The notes beneath the pieces were generated by a model, which made no database searches, was not told where the DNA came from, and saw only the letters and a list, made by a program, of their open reading frames with translations. The position numbers were made by a program, and so were the translations under genes. Positions 1 to 7,928 of a stretch of 64,000 nt of DNA are shown here, piece by piece. The stretch spans positions 1,407,501 to 1,471,500 of the forward strand of contig NZ_CP045875.1 of assembly GCF_009649955.1 (NCBI RefSeq), written 5' to 3'. Numbering within the stretch: the first letter of the stretch is position 1; each line of letters begins with the position of its first letter. This stretch comes from Heliorestis convoluta. GTDB lineage: Bacteria; Bacillota; Desulfitobacteriia; Heliobacteriales; Heliobacteriaceae.

Positions 1-627
1 TGCTTTAATGCCATCTACAGAACCCATATAGATGGGATACCAAAGACCTCCACGAGCATAAGAAAAATTTGAAACCTGAATAATAATATCAAAATTACTT
101 GTTTGTGGAGTGAAATCAAAAGTAACAGGTCGGTATTCTGGTATAAAGTTAGCTTTGTTCGCACTGACTTGACCATTCGACGCAAGCAATTGATCATCTA
201 TGTAAAGACTATAGGCAGTGGAAACTGTAGGCATTCTTATAGATAGGGGTTGTCCTTCATGAGCGTTGATAACTTTCAATCTATAAGTTGCATATCCAAA
301 GCCCGGCAGGTTCTTGTCATTGACTGTATAAGCATTCCATACTTTAGGTACTTGGGCCATCAAATCAGGTTCTACGTTGTTATTATGATTATGAAGATCA
401 TCGTAAGTAAGCAGTTTTGACCAGTAAAATTCCCATTCACCATTAAGGCTCATCATGCTATCATCGGTACTTGGATTCCAACCAGCAAGGTCTAGAGTAC
501 CGTCGTCAATGTTTTTTAGGGGATTGTAACCTTTTGCAAGTATGTAAAATGACCCCAATAGTAGGCTAACAATAATGAAACTCACTATGGCTTGTCTGTA
601 TATTTTTTTATTTTTGAATAATCTCAA
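1..627 (-). CDS. 7TMR-DISM-type sensor protein, N-terminal part (cut by window edge)
   Basis: Reading the minus strand from a TTG at 627 gives 209 open codons running off the left edge. GAGGTGG lies a few bases upstream and an in-frame TGA lies just before that, so this start is well placed. The protein opens with a basic stretch and one hydrophobic segment (about residues 10-30), a signal anchor. An extracellular domain follows with motifs LNGEWEFYW, GFGYATYRL, LYIDDQ, ASNGQV and GGLWYP. These are typical of the 7TMR-DISM extracellular carbohydrate-binding-like domain that precedes a seven-helix region in many bacterial sensor kinases and cyclases. The output domain is outside the window, so the signalling activity cannot be named. 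Confidence 0.8.
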   Translation of the reverse strand, partial: MRLFKNKKIYRQAIVSFIIVSLLLGSFYILAKGYNPLKNIDDGTLDLAGWNPSTDDSMMSLNGEWEFYWSKLLTYDDLHNHNNNVEPDLMAQVPKVWNAYTVNDKNLPGFGYATYRLKVINAHEGQPLSIRMPTVSTAYSLYIDDQLLASNGQVSANKANFIPEYRPVTFDFTPQTSNFDIIIQVSNFSYARGGLWYPIYMGSVDGIKA

Positions 628-660
628 AGTGCCACCTCACTTCTAGGCTCAGCACCAATA

Positions 661-699
661 AAAAAACATCTCATGTGACTTTTATAGCACGAGATGTTT
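661..699 (-). terminator. Hairpin terminator after the MNT/HEPN unit
   Basis: AAACATCTC at 664-672 pairs with GAGATGTTT at 691-699, and a run of A on the plus strand at 661-666 gives a U-run on the minus transcript. It would end transcripts coming from the MNT/HEPN pair. Confidence 0.5.
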
Positions 700-818
700 C
701 TTCTGCATTATTCTCTATTTCCCTTCTTTTGCAAGCAAAGTGTCCTCCTGTCACCGACGCCTGCCCATCGATTTACTCTTCTTGTGCCGTTCTTGGAGCT
801 ATATTTACAATAAAATCT

Positions 819-929
819 CTAACAAATTATTTCGATAGGAACAGGCTGCATCTTAAGAAGATACTCTGCACTCATTAAATCCATTTCTGCAAACTTTCGC
901 CATTCCTTTGCACTTGTTACATTATCCAT
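819..929 (-). pseudogene. Truncated HEPN-domain gene (36 codons)
   Basis: An ATG at 929 overlaps the stop of the MNT gene by 8 bases, the usual arrangement in MNT/HEPN pairs. The 36 residues contain EWRKFAEMDLMSAEYLL and end PIEIIC, which matches the start of HEPN proteins (pattern WL.FAE.DL.SAE.LL, then EIICYHCQQAAEK). A TAG replaces the codon after EIIC and the sequence beyond does not continue the family in any frame I read. The HEPN active region is therefore missing. It is probably a deletion remnant; a very short functional peptide is less likely. Confidence 0.65.
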
Positions 930-1245
930 AGACCACCATACCTTCCTGCGCTATTTGGCGCTCTATAGATGGAGTATACTTTCGTTGATCGGATTTGTTT
1001 TTCTTGCTAACTATTACATCTACTGGCATTGTTTTTTTATCCCTAATTGCTTTGTTTATCAGTTTCATCGCATCGATTTCTCGAATATCAGCATCCTCTT
1101 TTATTACAACAAAAATATCTAAGTCTGAATCAGCATGTGGTGTACCAGTTGCATAGGAACCGAAAAGAAATATCTGTTCCACAGGGACAATCCTTATAAT
1201 AGCGTCTATAAGTATTTGTAATTCTTCCTGTATTATCTTATCCAA
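922..1245 (-). CDS. MNT-domain nucleotidyltransferase (antitoxin type)
   Basis: This is a small protein of the minimal nucleotidyltransferase (MNT) family. FLFGSYATGTPHADSDLDIFVV holds the GS...DxD nucleotide and metal-binding motif. In intact MNT/HEPN modules the MNT protein neutralises the HEPN ribonuclease, often by adding AMP to it. A longer frame begins at 1308, but GGAGG lies 7-8 bases before a TTG at 1245, so I take LDKIIQEE as the N-terminus, giving about 107 residues as is normal for the family. The partner gene downstream is truncated, so this may be an orphan antitoxin. Confidence 0.75.
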   Translation of the reverse strand: MDKIIQEELQILIDAIIRIVPVEQIFLFGSYATGTPHADSDLDIFVVIKEDADIREIDAMKLINKAIRDKKTMPVDVIVSKKNKSDQRKYTPSIERQIAQEGMVVYG

Positions 1246-1470
1246 CCTCAACACCTCCGCTTGCTTTCCATTTCCACTAATTTTAATACAGTAATTGCCA
1301 ATAGTCAATAATTTGATAGGTGCGTGTCAGGGGTACTTTTATTGATATGACATGACGTCCTGAGTCATACACCATCTACCCTATCTCCTCAACCCCTTCA
1401 AAAATCCCCATCATCTAATCCGTCAACTCACCCTTCTACCTTCACCTCCCGACCTGTTACCACCAACATA

Positions 1471-1545
1471 AAAAACAAGGGTTTCCAAGCACCTAGAACC
1501 GCTGGCCGTAAAACGCCCAAAAAGTTCAATACTCGGAAACCCTTT
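1471..1545 (-). terminator. Long-loop terminator downstream of rlmD
   Basis: AAGGGTTTCC (1477-1486) pairs with GGAAACCCTT (1535-1544) across a loop of about 48 bases. On the minus strand the stem is followed by GTTTTTTATG. It lies directly downstream of the minus-strand methyltransferase gene. In the rest of 1246-1568 I see no gene. Confidence 0.5.
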
Positions 1546-1568
1546 ATTTATAGGCATTTTCAACTGCC

Positions 1569-2987
1569 TTACTTCTCATCCCTTGACATCAATACCACAC
1601 ACTCGAGGTGACCTGTCTGCGGAAACAGATCAACAGGCGTAACCTTTTTGATAGACCATCCTCGCTGCGTTAGAAAAATCGTATCACGAACTAGACTGGC
1701 TGGATCGCAGCTTACATAGACAATTCGTTGTGGATTCATGGCATCGACAGCGGCCAATACTGTTTCAGAACAGCCTTTGCGCGGTGGATCGAGGAGACAG
1801 ACATCGTAGGTGACGCCTTCCTCTACGAAAGCAGGCAAAAGTTCTTCTACTTTGCCAGCAAGAAATTCTACATGACCCACCTCATTGCGCAGGGCGTTTT
1901 CCTTGCCATCTTCTACAGCTTGTACAACTTCTTCAACACCTGTAACAGAGCGACAATGGGGCGCTACATAAAGACTGATGGATCCCACACCACAGTATGC
2001 ATCAAGTACCTTTTCATTTCCTGTCAATTGAGCAGCCTCTAAAACCAGCTGGTACAGTCGATCGCTTTGCTCTGGATTCACTTGTAAAAAACTCGCTGGA
2101 CCGACTTGTAATTCCAAGGCTTTTTCTGTGGAACTCTCTATATTTTCAAGAAGCATCTTTTCTCCCAGATAAAAGGGGAAATATTCTCCTAGAACAGGTC
2201 CTTTATCATTTTTATTACGATTGATGTAGAAAGACTGCAAAGACGGTTCTTCTTTCATCAGCTTTTGGGCCAGTTCTCCACAGAGATCTTGATAATTCTT
2301 TTTCCAACGCTCTAAGACTAGAATCATCATCAAGGAAGTGGCTTGTTCTGCAGAATCATCACTGGAAGAACGAACTGATTTGATCAAGACATGCTTAATG
2401 GGCAATTTTTTCTCGCGATCAACAGCAGGAAGAAAAGTACGAAAGAGCTTGAGCAAGCGGGAAAAAACAGGAGGAATCAATAGACAGCCATCATACTCTA
2501 TCAATTGCCGACTGGCTCGGCGATAATAGCCTATCTGAAGAGGCTTTCCGACTTGCCAAGTTACATGCATCTGTACCTTATTACGATAATTCCAAGGATT
2601 CGTTGCACCTACGATAGGATCGATAGGTAGATCATAAAAAGAGCCGAGACGTTGAAAAGTATCTTTCAAAGACTGCTCTTTCAACTGTAACTGTCTTTGA
2701 TAATCCATCATCTGTAATTGACAACCACCACATTGCCCAAAAACCGGACAAGGAGCTTTTATTCTTTCCTGCGCTGGTTCTATCACTTCGAGAAGCTCTG
2801 CACGACCATACTTTTTTTTGACTTCACGGATCTTCGCTTTTACTCGATCCCCAATAAAGGTATAAGGGATAAAAAGGGCCATGCCATTATGCCGCGCGAC
2901 TCCTTCCCCCTGTAAAGTTTCACCTACAATTTCAAAGCTATCTACGTGACCAACTCTTATCAGATCTGCTTGATTCAATTCTTTCAT
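1569..2987 (-). CDS. rlmD: 23S rRNA (uracil-5-)-methyltransferase, RlmD/RumA family
   Basis: This SAM-dependent enzyme methylates C5 of a uracil in 23S rRNA. It has 472 residues, normal for RlmD-type proteins. A TRAM domain fills the first 65 or so residues. Then comes the iron-sulfur cluster motif CPVFGQCGGCQLQ, and a Rossmann methyltransferase domain with DAYCGVGSIS and LLDPPRKGC. VYVSCDPASLVRD carries the catalytic cysteine region. The start at 2987 gives a complete TRAM domain; AGGAAAGGA lies rather far upstream. Low-GC bacteria carry several paralogues of this family (RlmCD, TrmFO-independent types), so the exact target uracil is uncertain. Confidence 0.9.
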   Translation of the reverse strand: MKELNQADLIRVGHVDSFEIVGETLQGEGVARHNGMALFIPYTFIGDRVKAKIREVKKKYGRAELLEVIEPAQERIKAPCPVFGQCGGCQLQMMDYQRQLQLKEQSLKDTFQRLGSFYDLPIDPIVGATNPWNYRNKVQMHVTWQVGKPLQIGYYRRASRQLIEYDGCLLIPPVFSRLLKLFRTFLPAVDREKKLPIKHVLIKSVRSSSDDSAEQATSLMMILVLERWKKNYQDLCGELAQKLMKEEPSLQSFYINRNKNDKGPVLGEYFPFYLGEKMLLENIESSTEKALELQVGPASFLQVNPEQSDRLYQLVLEAAQLTGNEKVLDAYCGVGSISLYVAPHCRSVTGVEEVVQAVEDGKENALRNEVGHVEFLAGKVEELLPAFVEEGVTYDVCLLDPPRKGCSETVLAAVDAMNPQRIVYVSCDPASLVRDTIFLTQRGWSIKKVTPVDLFPQTGHLECVVLMSRDEK

Positions 2988-3143
2988 TGTTGGTTCCCAT
3001 TCCTTTCCTGACTCTCATAGAAAATTCTACATTTCATGGACCTTATGATACCATTTCATCTTTACAAGCATGTTCAAATGCTAATTCATGGAAAATCGAA
3101 CCCCTTTTGTTTAGCCTTTATCGGTAGAAGTGATACTAACAGC

Positions 3144-3818
3144 ATGAGTGAACAATATTCTTTCGAAGATGGCCAAGCCTACGATGATCTCTATCACTGG
3201 ATCTGGCAATTTCGAAAAATTCTATCGGGAGACTGTGCTCGTCAGGAACGACAACTTCCCATTTCAGACCAATACATCGATTTAAGCAAAGGCCTTTTAC
3301 TGGAAGACCCTGCTATTTTAGAGCCAATCATCCTTCCTGAGCTTGATTGTGTCACTGTTGCCTTTGAGCAACTTCTTCAGGCTATGGCTGAACACCGCTG
3401 GGTTAGAGTTCGCTATGGCATTAATGAGTTTCTAAAAGTCTATCTCTATCATATCCTGCAGAGCACCTCAACAGAAGATACAAAAAAAGAAACAACTCGT
3501 TATTTGTCGGTCATTCGACATATTTTTGAATACGGTCTCTCGCCTTCCTTTCCTTTTACAGAAAGCTTATGGTCTTTTTTAAGTACCTGCTTAGAAACAA
3601 CAGGTCTAACTCTCGCTCGATATGACCAATGGCAAGCCATTGAAGTCTTGTTATTGGAGACAGCCACAATGGGTCGACTAGCTGCTCGTGAAGGTTTACA
3701 AACAGCGCCGCTTCAACATTTTTTTCGCCGTCTGGAAAATCAATGTCGCCTCCAAGGTGATGAAGAAAAGAAAATCGCCAACCTCGCTCGCAACCTGCGC
3801 TTTAACCTGGAGGTGTGA
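3144..3818 (+). CDS. Protein of unknown function
   Basis: I do not recognise this family. The frame is open from 3036, but the first 36 residues look like non-coding sequence and no ribosome site precedes them, so I prefer the ATG at 3144 (MSEQYSFEDGQ), also with a weak site. The product is about 224 residues, soluble, mostly helical in character, with acidic N-terminal and basic C-terminal parts and no signal peptide. Its stop lies 10 bases before the GTG of the following membrane-protein gene, and a GGAGGTG overlaps its end, so the two are probably one operon. It is divergent from rlmD. Confidence 0.6.
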   Translation: MSEQYSFEDGQAYDDLYHWIWQFRKILSGDCARQERQLPISDQYIDLSKGLLLEDPAILEPIILPELDCVTVAFEQLLQAMAEHRWVRVRYGINEFLKVYLYHILQSTSTEDTKKETTRYLSVIRHIFEYGLSPSFPFTESLWSFLSTCLETTGLTLARYDQWQAIEVLLLETATMGRLAAREGLQTAPLQHFFRRLENQCRLQGDEEKKIANLARNLRFNLEV

Positions 3819-3827
3819 GGTGCTACT

Positions 3828-4892
3828 GTGTTTTCACTAGAACAATTTCTATCTTTTCTCGGCTCGGCGGCTGCAGGCTTATTAACGCTGCTCGGCTCAA
3901 CAGGTATCTTCGTCTCTTTGGTCGTTCAGCGACGAATGGAGCGTTTGCAGACCATTTTAGAAGATTTCCTTGAACTTCCTTATTCAGAAAACAAAAATTT
4001 AGCCGGTTCTATGGTTCATCTTGTTCGAAAATATCAAATGCACTATCTTTTTCCCAATCGGCCCGGTCGTACCATACTTTTGTATCTTGACTTTACGCTT
4101 ACCATCATTGCTACTTTATGGCTTACGATTTTAGTATTAACCTTTGAATGGCCCCTGCAGCCTTTTTTTTGGTTTCAATGCCTACTTCTACTCTTAATCT
4201 CTGGCAATATTTATCTTTTTCGTCGACTTTTACAACAGACCATTAGCCCTACAGAAAACCCACTTTTTAACCCCATTATTCCAGCACCCTATCGACTGCG
4301 AAGCATCTCTTACCTTTCACGGTATGTAAATGTTTCGGTAAAATCGGTGTTACAGCAAGCTAGATTTGCTTTAGCAATTACGGAAAAAGGAGAATTGCGC
4401 CTAAAGCAAGAGCTGTCCTTTGATGATTTCTACTATTTTCTATACTGCCATGAAAAAGAGTTCATCGCTTGGGGAGAGCTACGTCTGCACTTTCCATCTG
4501 ATCCAATCACGAAAAAACCAATCCCGCTTCAACGAAATATAGAAATTCCACTGGCGCAACTCTCGGAAGAGACCATGGGCTCACCGCAGGACATTCTTCA
4601 TATCACTTTCTATGTTTTTCCCCAAGGTGAAAAACATCCTATACAGTATGACTTTCTCTTGAACCAGGAAGATAGAAGCTACCACTCACGGCCTTTTCCA
4701 GAAATGACAGTGCAATCTTCCATTGTCTTTCAAGTGAAAGAAAAGCAGTTGTTCCTCTTAGAAGGAGAAAATCAATTGCCTCACCACACTCTGTACACCC
4801 ATACCTACCAATGGGATGGCCAACGCTATTACAGCGAAAAACCGGCAGAGGGTAAACCCTGCCGGTGTGTCGCATCACCTGAGATATGCTAG
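3828..4892 (+). CDS. Membrane protein of unknown function
   Basis: The start is a GTG at 3828 with GGAGGTGTGAGGTG just upstream, inside the end of the preceding gene. The 354 residues show a hydrophobic helix near residues 8-28 and a pair of helices at about 85-140, then a soluble C-terminal half of about 200 residues rich in beta-like sequence. No catalytic motif is evident. It is co-oriented and nearly contiguous with the gene at 3144. The stop overlaps the convergent amidohydrolase-like gene by four bases, and the last codons contain that gene's terminator hairpin. Confidence 0.65.
   Translation: MFSLEQFLSFLGSAAAGLLTLLGSTGIFVSLVVQRRMERLQTILEDFLELPYSENKNLAGSMVHLVRKYQMHYLFPNRPGRTILLYLDFTLTIIATLWLTILVLTFEWPLQPFFWFQCLLLLLISGNIYLFRRLLQQTISPTENPLFNPIIPAPYRLRSISYLSRYVNVSVKSVLQQARFALAITEKGELRLKQELSFDDFYYFLYCHEKEFIAWGELRLHFPSDPITKKPIPLQRNIEIPLAQLSEETMGSPQDILHITFYVFPQGEKHPIQYDFLLNQEDRSYHSRPFPEMTVQSSIVFQVKEKQLFLLEGENQLPHHTLYTHTYQWDGQRYYSEKPAEGKPCRCVASPEIC
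4836..4866 (-). terminator. Terminator for the minus-strand gene at 4889
   Basis: ACCGGCAG (4841-4848) pairs with CTGCCGGT (4859-4866). On the minus strand the stem is followed by TTTTTCGC. It sits within the last codons of the convergent plus-strand gene. Confidence 0.65.
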
Positions 4893-6520
4893 CGATTTCT
4901 CTGTAGAAACCGTCCTGGATACTGTTCTACCTGTTGACCTTCGCTATAGAGAAGTACACCATTGACAAAAAGGTACCGCAGCGGATATTGATTTGCGTCC
5001 TCACTGGGGAGATTCGTTGCTTCTGTAGAATCAGTCATGTCCAGAATATCATCTCTTTGTACTTGATGGGGAAGGTTTCGATAGCTCGATAAAAGCCTAG
5101 GATCGATGACGGTAAGATCGGCCCATTGATCTACTTCAATGGTGCCACGATCGGTTAAACCTAAAAAGCTAGCAGGCTCTAATGATAATTTTTTTGCAGC
5201 TTCTTCCCAAGAGACGAGTCCTTGTCCCACTTGACGATGTAAATAATCGAAGATAGGATTCTCATCGGTTCTTCCCGAAAGATCCCAATGCGTCGTTAAA
5301 AAAGTATAGGGTGACATAATAAATCGGTCATAGCGCTCCGGCTGAAAAAAGCGCACAACAACTTGTACAGAACCACGGGCCATTAAAGTTTGCGCTGTCG
5401 TCGCAACATCGCTTGAGCGCTCCATGGCCACCTCTGCTAAAGTTTTTCCAATGAGATTTGATTCGTTCTGACCATCGACAGCAACGATCTCAATCATTGA
5501 GGCAGGGTAACGCGCGAAAGCTCTTTGTAAAGGTTGACGCAGCCCCTCGCCTTGCGTCGCAGAAGGGTAGAAAACCATTCGAATAAACTGGCTTTCCTGC
5601 GCTTCCTGCAGAATTTCCGTAAGCACAGCAACCAAGCTTTCTTCAGCAGTAGCCAGATAGTCCCAAGGTGTTAACAAAATTGTAACCTCGGTCTCTTCTT
5701 GTAATCTGATTAACCGCTGTAACAAAGCCACAGGATCTTGTGGATCTAAGGGCATGGAAAGAATCAATACCTTATCCTGTTCTTTCAATATAGTGGCTAA
5801 TATTCTCACATCATCATAGGTTAACTTTCTGCCCGGCGCTTGATCAAAGTCGATATAAAGACCCATCGCACCGGCTGCCATCGCTTTTTGAACTTCTCTC
5901 TGAAGCTCATAATTGACGAGTCCATGATTCTGGGCCAGTTGATAGCTATTATACAGAAAATCATGCTCCTCCATCAAAGCATCTCCATAGTCTAAATCAT
6001 AAAAGAGGTCATAGGGCTCAAGAAACTCGGCCAGCCCTTTATACCCTGTCACCAAAGCACGATTGACAGGCCAGGGGTTTTTCCCTTGCCTTTGTAACAC
6101 GGAGATTCCATGATCCGAACTCAATTCACCAAAACCAGCCAAAACTGACGTAACGCCTTGTTGTACTAGCTTTTCAAAGTCCTGGCCCTGAGCCCGATCC
6201 AGATCAGCCGGTGAGTAAAGATCAACAAATCCGGGCAGGATGTACAAGTCAGTGGCATCTATGACTTGTACATGAGCAGGTGGCTCAATAATTCCTATGA
6301 ATCGGATCTTCCCTTTGCGCAAAGCTATATCACCTTGATATATTTCGCCACCGGTACCATCAATGATTGTACCGTTTTTTAGGACGTAATCATAGTCAAA
6401 AGCGCGCTCACCCAACTCAATTCCGTATTCATCTAGTAGAGCTACGCCACCATAGATCGCAGCAAAAGATAGCGCAAACAGTATCAACAAGGCTGTTGTT
6501 AGAATGAGTAAACGCTTCAA
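4889..6520 (-). CDS. Membrane-anchored amidohydrolase-like protein lacking metal ligands
   Basis: The fold signature is that of the N-acyl-D-amino-acid deacylase / dihydroorotase group: an N-terminal beta domain (YDYVLKNGTIIDGTG, GDIALRKGKI), then ILPGFVDLYSPAD, GVTSVLAG, and a C-terminal GKTLAEVA ... ASFLGLTDRGTIEVDQWADLTVIDP. The usual HxH metal pair after PGF.D is replaced by Y-S, and the late GSDG aspartate region reads TTHWD, so hydrolase activity is doubtful. One N-terminal membrane helix is present. AAAGGAGG lies six bases before a TTG at 6520, which overlaps the TGA of the upstream protease gene; a GTG at 6547 is a poorer start. The two genes are translationally coupled. Confidence 0.75.
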   Translation of the reverse strand: MKRLLILTTALLILFALSFAAIYGGVALLDEYGIELGERAFDYDYVLKNGTIIDGTGGEIYQGDIALRKGKIRFIGIIEPPAHVQVIDATDLYILPGFVDLYSPADLDRAQGQDFEKLVQQGVTSVLAGFGELSSDHGISVLQRQGKNPWPVNRALVTGYKGLAEFLEPYDLFYDLDYGDALMEEHDFLYNSYQLAQNHGLVNYELQREVQKAMAAGAMGLYIDFDQAPGRKLTYDDVRILATILKEQDKVLILSMPLDPQDPVALLQRLIRLQEETEVTILLTPWDYLATAEESLVAVLTEILQEAQESQFIRMVFYPSATQGEGLRQPLQRAFARYPASMIEIVAVDGQNESNLIGKTLAEVAMERSSDVATTAQTLMARGSVQVVVRFFQPERYDRFIMSPYTFLTTHWDLSGRTDENPIFDYLHRQVGQGLVSWEEAAKKLSLEPASFLGLTDRGTIEVDQWADLTVIDPRLLSSYRNLPHQVQRDDILDMTDSTEATNLPSEDANQYPLRYLFVNGVLLYSEGQQVEQYPGRFLQRNR

Positions 6521-7113
6521 AAGGCGCCTCCTTTCATTAGCCACCACATAAGAGTAAGGCTACTAAAATTCCACACGCCATGGGCTAGTACAGCTACCAT
6601 CAAGCTCCCCTGCTGTAAAGCAGCCCGTCCGATCAGATAAGACGCACCATAAAGGGGAAGAAAACGCAAAGGATCTAGGTGAAGCAAGGCAAAAAAGAAA
6701 GACGTCAAATGAAGCGCCCACCTTGTTCCCCATCGAATTTGCAACGTTGGTAAAAGGAAGCCACGAAAAAATATTTCCTCCGCCACAGGCGCTATTACGA
6801 CAATGGCCAAAGCGATTAGCACAATTTGGTATGGACGAAAGACAAAGTCTTTGAAAATATTTTCGATAAGATGAGGCGCTACAGGAAAAAGTAAACTTGT
6901 TAGCGCACCCAAAAGCAGTACCAGTAGAAAAACTTTAAGCCCTAAAGTCACTCCTTCAAAAATAGTCTTTCCGTTTATTTTCCAAGGAAGAGGCAAAGTT
7001 GACTTCTTCCCTATCCATCGGGCGCCTCCATAGGCTAGAAGGATAAAAAAAACAGCCAACGTAAGGCTTTGAAAAAACATGATTTCTGCCATACTGTTAA
7101 AGATATTAAACAT
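6517..7113 (-). CDS. CPBP family intramembrane metalloprotease (CAAX/Abi type)
   Basis: A multi-helix membrane protein of 198 residues with the family motifs EEIFFRGFLLP (EExxxR), FALLHLDPL (FxxxH) and HGVWNF (HxxxN). In this family the glutamates and histidines form a membrane-embedded active site. Members include CAAX prenyl endopeptidases and proteins for bacteriocin self-immunity or protein maturation. The start at 7113 has no clear ribosome site; the methionine at residue 8 is an alternative. Its stop overlaps the start of the amidohydrolase-like gene, implying a two-gene operon and perhaps a shared membrane role. Confidence 0.85.
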   Translation of the reverse strand: MFNIFNSMAEIMFFQSLTLAVFFILLAYGGARWIGKKSTLPLPWKINGKTIFEGVTLGLKVFLLVLLLGALTSLLFPVAPHLIENIFKDFVFRPYQIVLIALAIVVIAPVAEEIFFRGFLLPTLQIRWGTRWALHLTSFFFALLHLDPLRFLPLYGASYLIGRAALQQGSLMVAVLAHGVWNFSSLTLMWWLMKGGAF

Positions 7114-7193
7114 AGCATTGTAATTTTCGAGACAGTGGAGTGAAATCCCTGCCCCTTAATCATATTTAAAAAATTTGGAGGAGGTGCCTTCAT

Positions 7194-7928
7194 TTGCTTT
7201 CTTCTATTACCGTCGGCTTGGTCCTTTTTCTAGTATTGCTACTTGCAACGACAGCTTTGTTCACCTATTCAAGGTACCAACAAAAAGAAGCTCGACGGCC
7301 ACAGGATACCCCGAAAAAAAGAAATTTTGCCGAAGAATTCGCCAATGATCTGACACCTTTGATACCGAAGCAAAGGTTTGATCATCAGCTTCCACCACTC
7401 CCTCATCGTTATGAGCAAGATTTTATTACATTACTATCTCGATCACCCTACTCGCTCTACGGTTACTGGGAAGTATCGGCGCACCTAGAAGAGCAAGTTA
7501 AGAATGATTGGGACTCTCAGACTTGGACGGAAAGTCCTTTCGTGTTACGCTTCTACGATATTACCGCTACAGACAATCTTGAAGAAGCGCCCTATGAGGA
7601 GTATTACATCTCCGGTCATGATGATCACTGGTATTTTAACAAGCTACAACCAGCACACAAATATTGTTTTGCCATTGGTCGATTGTTACCAAATCGCTTT
7701 GTTCCTTTGCTCATCTCGAATGAAGCAATAACACCGGCTGATAGTCCCTCGTCTATTATCGATCCAGAGTGGCCACCGCTAGCAGGCTTAGAGGTGCTGT
7801 ATGAAGTTACCAATAGGGACAAGGGTGTTTCTCCTGTAACTGGCTGGGGCATTACCTCACCAGCTGGTCCATGGAGTATTCATAAAAAAGAGCAACCCTG
7901 TAAGAGGGAGGTCGTTGGAGATTCATAA
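7194..7928 (+). CDS. DUF4912 domain protein
   Basis: A TTG at 7194 follows GGAGGAGGTG. One N-terminal membrane helix (residues 3-23) is followed by a linker and a DUF4912 domain, seen as PYSLYGYWEV, LRFYDITA, WYFNKLQPAHKYCFAIGRL and the closing IDPEWP. DUF4912 proteins commonly sit beside GH57 branching enzymes; their function is unknown, though the domain resembles a carbohydrate-associated beta sandwich. The 3' end overlaps the branching-enzyme gene by 14 bases, so the two are co-translated. Confidence 0.85.
   Translation: MLSSITVGLVLFLVLLLATTALFTYSRYQQKEARRPQDTPKKRNFAEEFANDLTPLIPKQRFDHQLPPLPHRYEQDFITLLSRSPYSLYGYWEVSAHLEEQVKNDWDSQTWTESPFVLRFYDITATDNLEEAPYEEYYISGHDDHWYFNKLQPAHKYCFAIGRLLPNRFVPLLISNEAITPADSPSSIIDPEWPPLAGLEVLYEVTNRDKGVSPVTGWGITSPAGPWSIHKKEQPCKREVVGDS

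Noticed and set aside
675-878. 67-codon plus-strand frame over the HEPN remnant
   Set aside because: No ribosome site, no family features, and it runs antisense across the HEPN fragment and a terminator.
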